From NCBI GenBank assembly GCA_009917695.1, contig JAACJG010000005.1:124001-188000 (forward strand): DNA of 64,000 nucleotides. Direction: 5' to 3'. Position 1 is the stretch's first letter. Each line of letters begins with the position of its first letter. This DNA comes from Candidatus Rifleibacterium amylolyticum. Lineage in GTDB: Bacteria; Muiribacteriota; Ozemobacteria; Ozemobacterales; Ozemobacteraceae. The notes beneath the pieces were generated by a model. That model made no database searches. It was given only the letters and a program-made list of their open reading frames with translations, and had not been told where the DNA came from. Both the position numbers and the translations under genes were made by a program. Shown here piece by piece: positions 38,275-46,328 of this stretch.

Positions 38275-40215
38275 TTATTTTCTCAGAACGAATACGTGCG
38301 CGGGCTCGTTATTCGGGTCGAGCTCAACATAGTTCTTTGAACCATACCAGAGGAAACGCCGGTCGGTCAGCAGATCATGCATCTGGTATCCCTGTTCAGG
38401 AGTCAGTCCATAGTGGTCAAGCGGAATATGGACGAAAGACGAATGTCTTATGAAAGGATCGAGATTGACCACTACCAGAATATGGTCGTCTCCGCAGGAT
38501 TTGCCGTAGAAAAGGATGCGATCGTTGTCGGCTTCGAAGAACTTGAGGTTATCGTATTCCTGCAATGCCGGATGCTCGCGGCGGATCTGATTGAGCCTGG
38601 TAATAAGATCGCAGATGTTGCCGGCAGCTTTCCAGTCACGGGTTCTGATCTCATATTTGTCGCTATGCATGTATTCTTCTTTGCCGGGCACGGGAATGCC
38701 CTCACAAAGTTCAAATCCTTGAAAGATGCCATACACAGTCGATAAAGTAGCGGCAAGCACGGCTCTGATCTTGTAGGCCGGTCGCCCACCGCCCTGAAGA
38801 AAAGTCGGGAAAATATCGGGCGTATTGGTGAACAGATTGGCGCGATAAAAATCCGATTCAGGTGGTGTGGTCAGCTCAGAGAAGTATTCAATCAGCTCTG
38901 CGCGGGTGTTGCGCCAGGTGAAATAACTGTAAGACTGGGTAAATCCGAGCTTAGCCAGGGCTTTCATGACTTTCGGCCGGGTGAAGGCTTCTGAGAGAAA
39001 GATTACATCTGGATATTTTTTCTGCACTTCAGCAATAACCCAATGCCAGAAGGCAAAGGGTTTGGTATGCGGATTGTCTACCCTGAAAATCTTGACGCCG
39101 CGGCGGGCCCAGAAAAGAAAGATGCGCAGCATCTCCTTCCAGATGTTTTTGTAATCGGCTGATTCAAAGTTGATCGGGTAGATATCTTCGTATTTTTTGG
39201 GCGGGTTCTCGGCAAACTTGATGGTGCCGTCAGGTCGCTTGCTGAACCAGTCTGGATGCTGTTTGAGATAAGGATGATCGGGCGAGCAGTTGATGGCAAA
39301 ATCAAGCGCGATTTCGATACCATATCTCGCTGCCGCTTCGACCAGCTCGGCAAAGTCATCGAAGTTGCCGAGTGCTGGTTCTATTGCATCATGGCCACCC
39401 AGATGATTGCCGATAGAGTATGGACAACCGGGATCACCGGGTGCACAGGTCAGGCTGTTGTTCGGGCCTTTGCGTTTGCTGAATCCGACCGGGTGAATCG
39501 GTGGAAAGTAGAGAACATCGAAGCCCATCGCGGCAATATGTGGCAGTCGTTTAATAACATCTTTAAAAGTGCCATGTTTGCCGGGCTCAAAGCCACATGA
39601 CCGCGGAAAGCACTCATACCAGGCGGCAAAACGCGCCCGTACGCGATCGACCTGCAGGCAAAAGGTCTGACTTTCGACACGACTGGCAGGGTCAGGATGC
39701 TGGGCCAGCAGTTCGACAAGTCGATCCTGGCTGAGAATATGCCATTTTTGCAGATCATCACTCTCTTTATCAGCTTTTGCCAATGCCTTCCTGAGCAGGT
39801 CGCGACCGGCCGGCGTCAGCCATGAGCCGTAAGTTCTGGCCTTGGCGATACCTTCGAGAAGGTCAGAAGAAAAGTCTGTCGCCGCCTCAACTTTTTTGCG
39901 CGTATCAGAGATCCAGCTGCCATAGTCTTCGCAATAAGCGACTATCTTGTATTCATAAATTCCGATCTGATCGACTTTGAAGCTGGTTTCCCAAAGATCG
40001 AGGCCGGGATTGCTACAATGCATTTCGACCTTGTTCCAGTTTTTCTTCTTCTGGTGGCGGTATTCAACCCAGACGGCGATTTTGTCATGGCCATCACGGA
40101 AAATATCGGCGACTACCGGGACATCATCGCCAGCCTCGCGTTTTAGTGGGTAGAGACCGGCATCGACCGTTGGCCTGACGTTTTCGATCAGTATGCGTTT
40201 GCGGTTTCTCGTCAT
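38275..40215 (-). CDS. glgE: Alpha-1,4-glucan:maltose-1-phosphate maltosyltransferase (GlgE)
   Basis: 646 residues, typical for GlgE (GH13_3). The N-terminal beta-sandwich domain (about 1-110, KRILIENVRPTVDAGLYPLK) is the GlgE-specific module. In the barrel, GVKIFRVDNPHTKPFAFW carries the nucleophile Asp and DVIFLSEAFTRP the acid/base Glu. It transfers maltosyl units from maltose-1-phosphate to the non-reducing end of alpha-1,4-glucan in the cytosol. AGGGGAAATAAC precedes ATG. It directly follows glgM (1 base between stop and start), the enzyme that makes maltose-1-phosphate, so the two form a complete short pathway. Confidence 0.95.
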   Translation of the reverse strand: MTRNRKRILIENVRPTVDAGLYPLKREAGDDVPVVADIFRDGHDKIAVWVEYRHQKKKNWNKVEMHCSNPGLDLWETSFKVDQIGIYEYKIVAYCEDYGSWISDTRKKVEAATDFSSDLLEGIAKARTYGSWLTPAGRDLLRKALAKADKESDDLQKWHILSQDRLVELLAQHPDPASRVESQTFCLQVDRVRARFAAWYECFPRSCGFEPGKHGTFKDVIKRLPHIAAMGFDVLYFPPIHPVGFSKRKGPNNSLTCAPGDPGCPYSIGNHLGGHDAIEPALGNFDDFAELVEAAARYGIEIALDFAINCSPDHPYLKQHPDWFSKRPDGTIKFAENPPKKYEDIYPINFESADYKNIWKEMLRIFLFWARRGVKIFRVDNPHTKPFAFWHWVIAEVQKKYPDVIFLSEAFTRPKVMKALAKLGFTQSYSYFTWRNTRAELIEYFSELTTPPESDFYRANLFTNTPDIFPTFLQGGGRPAYKIRAVLAATLSTVYGIFQGFELCEGIPVPGKEEYMHSDKYEIRTRDWKAAGNICDLITRLNQIRREHPALQEYDNLKFFEADNDRILFYGKSCGDDHILVVVNLDPFIRHSSFVHIPLDHYGLTPEQGYQMHDLLTDRRFLWYGSKNYVELDPNNEPAHVFVLRK

Positions 40216-40216
40216 G

Positions 40217-41428
40217 TTATTTCCCCTTGATCAGTGACTTGTAAAGATCGACGGTCTGTGCGGCGATTGATTTCCAGCTGAAGGTTTCTTCGACGCGGCG
40301 GCGGCCGGCTTCAGCCATGCTTTTGCGTTTCTGCGGGTCGGCCATGAGTTTGTTGATTTCATTGGCGAGGTCACGCGCAAAGACATCTGGTTTTAGCGCT
40401 TCGAATGGCGATTCATTCATCTGTTCGAGTGAAACAAGTTTGCCGGTTACATTATCGACCACTACTTCTGGAATTCCGCCCACCGCACTTGCCACTACCG
40501 GAGTACCGCAGGCCATCGCTTCGAGATTGATTATACCGAAAGGCTCATATATTGAGGGACAGCAGAAAACGCCGGCATGCGAATAAAGTTCGATCAGGGT
40601 TTTTCGATCGACCATTTCGCGGATCCAGTGAATGTTGCTGCGATTCTGCGAGGCTGCTTTAACGCCTTCGGTCATTTCTTTTTCGATCTCAGGCGTATCT
40701 GCAGCACCGGCGGCCAGCACGACCGGAATATCGGGATTCAGATATTTGATGGCATTAACCAGATGGATAATGCCTTTCTGGCGGGTTATGCGGCCGACAA
40801 ACAGCAGATAGGGAATCGCCGGTTCAAAGCCAAAGCGCTTGAGATGCTCGGTTGACTCGGTTTTTTTGAATTCGTCAGTGTCGATACCGTTGTAGATGAC
40901 CTTGAGGCGATCGTCGGCAACGTTGAACAGGCCTTTGATATCGGCGCGGGTGCCTTGACTGACTGCGATTACCGCATCAGCCATTTCGATCGCCATTTTT
41001 TCGACCCAGAGAGAAAAATCATAACCGCCGTGCAGCTGCTCACGCTTCCAGGGGCGCAGCGGCTCCAGCGAATGGGTCGTTATAACCAGCGGAACACCGA
41101 AATTCAATTTGGCCCAGATGCCGGCCATGTGCGTATACCAGGTATGGCAGTGCACCACATCTGCATCGACGCCTTCCCCCACCATCTTGAGGTCGCGGTC
41201 GATCGTCTTAAAAACTGACTGCAGGCCGCGATTAAGGTTCGGGTAAGACGCCGAAGGCTCAAAACCGGTCGCTTTGAGAGAACCGCGGCTCAGCTTCTGA
41301 TCGCCGTAACAGCGCACTTCTACTTCGGCCAGGCGCGCAACCTCTTGTGAAAGGTATTCGATGTGAACACCGGCGCCACCGTAAACAAGCGGGGGATACT
41401 CGTTAGTAAAATAAAGAACCTTCATCAT
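40217..41428 (-). CDS. glgM: Maltose-1-phosphate synthase-type glycosyltransferase (GlgM)
   Basis: 403 residues, GT4 family. N-terminus KVLYFTNEYPPLVYGGAGVH, central YLLFVGRITRQKGI, and YEPFGIINLEAMACGTP (donor-binding Glu pair), as in the actinobacterial GlgM/GlgA group. Expected reaction: ADP-glucose plus glucose-1-phosphate to maltose-1-phosphate. The neighbouring glgE makes this assignment much more likely than a bacterial glycogen synthase of the same family. The start at 41428 has AGGAG 5 bases upstream; an ATG 21 bases earlier has none. No glgC, glgB or treS gene is in the window. Confidence 0.88.
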   Translation of the reverse strand: MMKVLYFTNEYPPLVYGGAGVHIEYLSQEVARLAEVEVRCYGDQKLSRGSLKATGFEPSASYPNLNRGLQSVFKTIDRDLKMVGEGVDADVVHCHTWYTHMAGIWAKLNFGVPLVITTHSLEPLRPWKREQLHGGYDFSLWVEKMAIEMADAVIAVSQGTRADIKGLFNVADDRLKVIYNGIDTDEFKKTESTEHLKRFGFEPAIPYLLFVGRITRQKGIIHLVNAIKYLNPDIPVVLAAGAADTPEIEKEMTEGVKAASQNRSNIHWIREMVDRKTLIELYSHAGVFCCPSIYEPFGIINLEAMACGTPVVASAVGGIPEVVVDNVTGKLVSLEQMNESPFEALKPDVFARDLANEINKLMADPQKRKSMAEAGRRRVEETFSWKSIAAQTVDLYKSLIKGK

Positions 41429-41518
41429 TTTCTCTCCTTGCTCTGTCATCTGGGCTGATTATAACATGAGAGACCCCGGTTCCAGCAAGAGAAAGAAACT
41501 GTTGGTTTACCCGATTCG

Positions 41519-43057
41519 TTATCTGTCGTGCACAGTGCATCTGATCTCGTAGTCGATACCGTTGCGCCTGAGTTCGTATCGGCCGCCGGCAGGGCAATCT
41601 GGAATTTCTTTAATCAGACCTTTCTCTTTTAAATAATCGAGTCCGAAAGATTCGGGAAGCTTATCTTCTTCGACCAGCAGACTTTCGAGCACTCGATAAA
41701 GAGACTTGCGCACGGCTTCGCATTCGGTTGCCGTTCTTTTGACCTCGACAGCGGCGGCATTGCCGGGCTGACCGCGGACGTTGCGTCTGATCATATCGCG
41801 AAGTTTTTCAAGATGCGGCGCGGCAATAGCGGCAGCAGCACCGGTTATACCGGTAATTCCGGAAATCACGGTTTTTTCTTCGAGCCCTTCGATATTGACC
41901 TTCAGCCAGTCACCGTCGGCCGAAACCTTGATCGAATCGAGCAATTTCAACCCCTGCTGCTTTGCTTCTTCTGGCATCTGCCCCATCTGGTTGGCCGCCA
42001 TGTGACGAACTGCCTGCATCTGCTGTTTGCCGATCGCCACCCATTGTTCGAGCAGATTCTTGTCGTTGATCCTGGTTTTGAATTCGGCACTGTCTGAATC
42101 AACAAGTATTCGCAGGCTGTCGAATGGTTTCAGATAGTTAGCGGCATCGACGCGCGGTATATTTTTCGACCAGACCGGCTGGCTGAGGCTGCCATGAATC
42201 GAACAGCTGAGTTCTTTGTCGGCGTTAAGGCTGTAAATACCACTCTGCGGACAACGCAGATCTTCGGCAAGATAGCCACCAGCCCTGAGTGCGGCGTGGT
42301 CGAATTCTTTCATCTCGACACCCTTGTCAACCTTGTATAACTGCATGGCTGAGCTGAGAACTTTAAAATTCGCGAGACAGGCGTTAGACTCGGCACGCTT
42401 GCCGCTTTGCGCCTTCTCATCGAGCCAGTTCTTAATTCTTTCAATATCGACTTCAGCTGCAATCAGAGTATTTTTGCTGTCAGCGTCATCAGCCAATGAG
42501 CGCCAGCGCTCGCTGATTCCGGCACTCCCCGATGCTACTGCCAGAAGAGTGATGCTATCCTGCGTCATCTTCAGGCTCAGATTGAAAGCTGGTGTTGGAA
42601 CACGATATTCAACCAGCTCAGCCGTTTCGCTTAGCGGATTCAGGCCGGCCTTTGCCAGGCGATCACGTACTTTAGCGAGCAGCTCTCCCGGTTTTATTCT
42701 GGCCGAAATACTCATTGCCGGGAGCAGTTCTTCGTCAATCGACAGCCACAAGGCGCCATCAGGCAAGAAAACAGCGGTATCAGCAAAGTCTACAAGTTTC
42801 TTGAAGAAACTGGCAAAGCTGAATTTGCCAGGAAAATGCTGACGCATCTGCGCTTCGATTTTTTCGAGCTCTTCAGCATTTTCAGGCTTGAGCAGCTCGC
42901 GCGCCTGACCCAGATAGAGGTTGAATATTCTGCCGGCATTTATGTACACCGCACCCAGGGTGTCAGATTTGAGAACCTGCGCCCGGTTTTTCGCCGACGC
43001 GCCGGTCGTAGACAACAGAATCACCAGTATCAGCAGAAGTTTCGTCAGTTTATGCAT
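41519..43057 (-). CDS. Exported protein with two pilin-like C-terminal modules
   Basis: 512 residues with a signal peptide (about 1-22, LLLILVILLSTTGASA). No overall family recognised. Two segments repeat the same pattern: about 226-292 (CLANFKVLSSAMQLYKVDKG, then RAGGYL, CPQSGIYSL and a closing CSIHGS) and about 445-511 (CEAVRKSLYRVLE, then EKGLI, CPAGGRYEL and CTVHD). This resembles the globular end of type IV pilin-like proteins, but without the N-terminal pilin helix or prepilin peptidase site. It is probably periplasmic or outer-membrane associated. No ribosome site beyond GGAGCTGC is seen. It stands alone between glgM and the M48 protease. Confidence 0.8.
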   Translation of the reverse strand: MHKLTKLLLILVILLSTTGASAKNRAQVLKSDTLGAVYINAGRIFNLYLGQARELLKPENAEELEKIEAQMRQHFPGKFSFASFFKKLVDFADTAVFLPDGALWLSIDEELLPAMSISARIKPGELLAKVRDRLAKAGLNPLSETAELVEYRVPTPAFNLSLKMTQDSITLLAVASGSAGISERWRSLADDADSKNTLIAAEVDIERIKNWLDEKAQSGKRAESNACLANFKVLSSAMQLYKVDKGVEMKEFDHAALRAGGYLAEDLRCPQSGIYSLNADKELSCSIHGSLSQPVWSKNIPRVDAANYLKPFDSLRILVDSDSAEFKTRINDKNLLEQWVAIGKQQMQAVRHMAANQMGQMPEEAKQQGLKLLDSIKVSADGDWLKVNIEGLEEKTVISGITGITGAAAAIAAPHLEKLRDMIRRNVRGQPGNAAAVEVKRTATECEAVRKSLYRVLESLLVEEDKLPESFGLDYLKEKGLIKEIPDCPAGGRYELRRNGIDYEIRCTVHDR

Positions 43058-43194
43058 GGCAGCTCCTTATCAAGACCGTTGTTTGATGTTCAATTTGAAT
43101 TTCTCTCATTCTACACCTCTCTGTCAAATCCTGAAAGTACCCCCTGTTTTTTCAGAATCTAGACCTCTGTAAAGCTTGAGCATTGGCTTGATCT

Positions 43195-43302
43195 GTCATT
43201 GCGAGCGCAGCGAAGCAATCTCACAGACAGAAGGATTAGCTCAGAGCTGGCTTATGCCTACGGCATACCGCTTCGTCGGGCTGGTGCCCTCCTCGCAATG
43301 AC
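43195..43302. repeat. GTCATTGCGA-type palindromic element, copy 1
   Basis: Ends in inverted arms GTCATTGCGAG and CTCGCAATGAC. Inside are words shared with the other copies, GAAGCAATC and CAGAAGGATT. It lies in the gene-free stretch 43058-43419 with module B at 43319. Confidence 0.8.
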
Positions 43303-43318
43303 CATTTTTCCCGGCAAT

Positions 43319-43350
43319 TCTCTTTGTGTCTTTGTGGCTTTGTGCGAGCA
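43319..43350. repeat. Module B repeat
   Basis: TCTTTGTGTCTTTGTGGCTT followed by TGTGCGAGCA, the same module as at 211-240, 434-469 and 24713-24772. Apart from this, the palindromic element and the terminator, 43058-43419 shows nothing. Confidence 0.65.
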
Positions 43351-43359
43351 TATTCCGGC

Positions 43360-43391
43360 AAAAAAAACTGCCCCGCATATCGATGCGGGGC
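43360..43391 (-). terminator. Intrinsic terminator of the M48 protease gene
   Basis: Perfect 9-base stem GCCCCGCAT/ATGCGGGGC at 43370-43391, followed on the minus strand by AGTTTTTTTT. It lies 29 bases past the protease stop. Confidence 0.88.
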
Positions 43392-43419
43392 GGGCTTTGC
43401 GAAATTTTGATTATCAGAC

Positions 43420-44619
43420 TTACATGCCGGCGGCCTTGCGCAGAGCCATGTAATGCTCTTTTGCTTTCTGGTAATTGTTGAAGGCAGCCATGATTTCGTT
43501 CATCGGCGCCTGCTGCTGTACTTTATACTGGTAAACCTGCTGGTGATAAAGATAGGCTTCGTAAGCGGCCTGAATCTGCTGAGAAGTCGGTCTGGCAGTT
43601 GATGTCTGACTGGTCGAGCCAGTATTGCTGGTGCCTTGCGAAGAGGTATGCCAGGTGGTTGAACTTGAACCAGAGTTAGAGGTGTTTGTAGCAGCTGGAG
43701 AAGTCGGCGCCAACGGAGCCTGTTCGCGCTGCCCGGATGAAGTAATCTGACCAGGAAGTTTGGCAATCTGCTTTTTTACAGCGTTGATGCGATCGGTTGT
43801 CGGTGGGTGAGTTGAGAAATATTTGGTAACCTTTGAGGCCTTGCTGTCTTTGTTGATCTTTTCGAAGAATGTCAGCAGTCCGTTCGGGTTGTAACCGGAA
43901 GCGTGCATGTATTTTACCGCACAGGCATCAGCTTCGAACTCATCGTCGCGCGAAAACTTGAGATTGGCAAAATAAGCTGCAATCGCAGCAAACGGCGCTG
44001 CCTTCTGCGTTTTCTTGTAGAGGCCCATGCCTATGACCAGAGCAGTCATCAGGCCTGATTTTTCGGCCTGTTTAACACTGTGTTTTTTGTCGATATGCCC
44101 CATTTCATGAGCAACGACACCGGCCAGTTCGTGATCGGACTGACACATTTTCAGCAGTCCCTTAGTTACGTATATGTACCCGCCGGGAGCAGCGAACGCA
44201 TTGACTTCGTCAGTATTGAGCACGGCAAAGCGCCAGGTAAGATCTTTTCTTTCAACCTGCTTGATCAGCTTACGGGCAACCGTACCAAGACGGTTGAGCA
44301 TCGCCTTGTCGCTCGAAAAACCCGGGTCTTTCTTGAGCGATTCATGCGTCTTCTCGCCCATTGAGACTTCCCACGACTCTTCCCATTTGCCGAGGAAGGC
44401 ATTGGTCGCTGGAGCCTGCGCGCGCGACTGTTCGAGCACCGCCTGGTTGTCTTCGTTTACCCCACCAAAAGTGCGGTTAACTGTGGCGCTGACGCGATTA
44501 AGCGCACCACCGACTTCGCCGAGCACTTTCCCGAGATCAAGAGCCTGGGCCTGGCCTGCGAATGAGGCCTGAAACAGCAGACATATCACGAGAACCAGCA
44601 GGTGTTGTTTACATCTCAC
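43420..44619 (-). CDS. Exported M48-family metalloprotease
   Basis: 399 residues. Signal peptide (about 1-26, LLVLVICLLFQASFAGQAQA); zinc motif VVAHEMGHIDKKHS (His-Glu-x2-His) near 165 and the third ligand Glu in FSRDDEFEADACAVKYM; the SIHPPTTDRINAV-like segment after it is typical of BepA/LoiP-type M48 proteases. A Thr/Ser/Gln-rich linker (about 300-345) leads to a C-terminal helical piece (QQIQAAYEAYLYHQQVYQY). It probably acts in periplasmic protein quality control. The start is GTG with GAGGT 6-7 bases upstream. A terminator follows at 43360. Confidence 0.93.
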   Translation of the reverse strand: MRCKQHLLVLVICLLFQASFAGQAQALDLGKVLGEVGGALNRVSATVNRTFGGVNEDNQAVLEQSRAQAPATNAFLGKWEESWEVSMGEKTHESLKKDPGFSSDKAMLNRLGTVARKLIKQVERKDLTWRFAVLNTDEVNAFAAPGGYIYVTKGLLKMCQSDHELAGVVAHEMGHIDKKHSVKQAEKSGLMTALVIGMGLYKKTQKAAPFAAIAAYFANLKFSRDDEFEADACAVKYMHASGYNPNGLLTFFEKINKDSKASKVTKYFSTHPPTTDRINAVKKQIAKLPGQITSSGQREQAPLAPTSPAATNTSNSGSSSTTWHTSSQGTSNTGSTSQTSTARPTSQQIQAAYEAYLYHQQVYQYKVQQQAPMNEIMAAFNNYQKAKEHYMALRKAAGM

Positions 44620-44759
44620 AAGGGTACCTCATATTTTAAACAGTATGATTAATTCTATTTATCAGAAGGCAAAGCGTCAACCCCCGGACTGCATTATTAT
44701 TTGACGCTGTTCGTTTTCTTTGTTCAGGCGCTTCAACCTATAGTTGATGACAGCAGCTG

Positions 44760-44787
44760 TTGACTTGTGAACGGGTGGTGTTATAAA
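44760..44787 (+). promoter_or_regulatory. Sigma-70-type promoter of the FecR/cyclase operon
   Basis: TTGACT (44760-44765), 16-base spacer, TATAAA (44782-44787), 49 bases before the ATG at 44837. Confidence 0.6.
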
Positions 44788-44836
44788 CTGCACAGCAAAC
44801 CTGCGACTGACAGACAGGTATATAGAGGAGCGCAAC

Positions 44837-46324
44837 ATGAAAACCCGCAACAAATCTGTATTTATTTCGATACTTGTAATAGTTACCCTGCTGTTTAGCC
44901 TGCCTGCGCAGGCCGTGGATCTCTCGGCCACTGAAATAACTGACGCCAAAGGGCGGGTCGAGGTAAAAAAAACCGTTGATGCAGTTTTCAAAAAGCTGCA
45001 CAGCAACCTCAAGCTGGCCGGCGCGATGAAACGCCTCGACGGTGGCGACAAGGTTCGCACCTATGAAAAAAGCGCTGCCGAAATGGCTCTCAAAGACACC
45101 TGTATTCTTGGCGTCAAAGAGCAAAGCATATTTGAAGTGCCTCAGGTCCTCGGTCAGGAAGCAGTGAAGCAACTGAGCGCGCAGCAGGGTACAATTCTGT
45201 TCAAGGTCGTTACCGGCAGCAACTTTCAGGTGCAGACCGCCGATGTCATTGCCGGCGTTAAAGGCACCCTGTTCGAACTCGATATAGTCGATAACTTCGT
45301 CAGTATGATCGAAACCCCAGCCCTGCAAATTGGTGTTGTTACTGCAGGAGCGACCAACGTCAACGTTTATAAGGGTGAAGTCGAACTTACCCATCGCGGA
45401 ACCGGCCAGCGTAGAAGTTTAAAGGCTGGCGAAGGTATCGCAGCCCTGAGTTCTCCGCTGATGAAAATCGATCAGATGTTCAGTTCCGGGTTCACGCCCC
45501 TGCGCAAATTCAATCCGGCAAACCTGCTGACCCAGAATTTCGGCAGCAGCGTCGCCAATCTGCTCAATCTCGACGCTACTATTGGCAATCTTTCCGGTTT
45601 CTCTGGCCTGGGGAATTTCAACAGCAGTCTGGGAGCAAACCGTTTAACCAGTATTTTCAGCGGACTCGATGACAGAATACAGAAAGCGGTTGGAGCGTTA
45701 GACAAAGCCGGCAGAGTTGGTGAAATCATCAGAGAAGGCATGGAAGTCAAAGAAGCATTTGGGCCGGGCTACCAGGCGGATTTTTCGAATTTTCACCGTG
45801 AGACCCGTGGATTCACAGTTTCTGAAAACAGATACAAAGAATTGTATCTCGGGGAAAAAGTCTTCGCCTCCTGCAAAGCCAGCACAGGTTCACGCCTGGC
45901 AAAATTTGAGCCAATTGCAGAGGGCCTGCAGCTGACTGAAGGCAACGCAATGATTCGCGTGCACAGGTTCAAAAACGCTGACACCGACATAGAATTTCTT
46001 GCCAGTTATTACGCTTCGGGCAAGGATCTGGTAACAACCATAAAGGTTCTCAAGGGCGAACTTTATGGCCGAATCCCTGGAAATCTGGAACATTTCAGAG
46101 TACCAGACCAGGAAATGGCATTCGTATACAACACAGAAACAGGCCAGGGAAACTGGGCAAAAGCCGCGCCCGGCGCGATCGAAAGTGATCTTTCTTCATA
46201 TCAGTTCAATGTTGCGAAGCGCCTGAGTGAAGAAAAAGCCAGACACGACAAACAGTCGAACGAAAAGAAAAAAGAGCTTGGCAAAAAAGTTCTCAACAAG
46301 ATAAAAATCAAAAAATTCTGGTAA
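44837..46324 (+). CDS. Exported FecR-domain protein
   Basis: 495 residues. Signal peptide (about 1-26, VIVTLLFSLPAQAV), then a FecR domain (about 30-185): VRTYEKSAAEMALKD, FKVVTGSNFQVQTADVIAGV, GTLFELDI, and a GEVELTHRG segment. The rest (about 200-495) is less regular, with a charged Lys-rich C-terminus. FecR domains in the periplasm bind or present signals to partners. The CHASE2-cyclase gene begins 4 bases after its stop; FecR plus CHASE2-cyclase is a recurring gene pair, so this protein probably modulates the cyclase's periplasmic sensor. GAGGAG before ATG sets the start. Confidence 0.9.
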   Translation: MKTRNKSVFISILVIVTLLFSLPAQAVDLSATEITDAKGRVEVKKTVDAVFKKLHSNLKLAGAMKRLDGGDKVRTYEKSAAEMALKDTCILGVKEQSIFEVPQVLGQEAVKQLSAQQGTILFKVVTGSNFQVQTADVIAGVKGTLFELDIVDNFVSMIETPALQIGVVTAGATNVNVYKGEVELTHRGTGQRRSLKAGEGIAALSSPLMKIDQMFSSGFTPLRKFNPANLLTQNFGSSVANLLNLDATIGNLSGFSGLGNFNSSLGANRLTSIFSGLDDRIQKAVGALDKAGRVGEIIREGMEVKEAFGPGYQADFSNFHRETRGFTVSENRYKELYLGEKVFASCKASTGSRLAKFEPIAEGLQLTEGNAMIRVHRFKNADTDIEFLASYYASGKDLVTTIKVLKGELYGRIPGNLEHFRVPDQEMAFVYNTETGQGNWAKAAPGAIESDLSSYQFNVAKRLSEEKARHDKQSNEKKKELGKKVLNKIKIKKFW

Positions 46325-46328
46325 TAAT

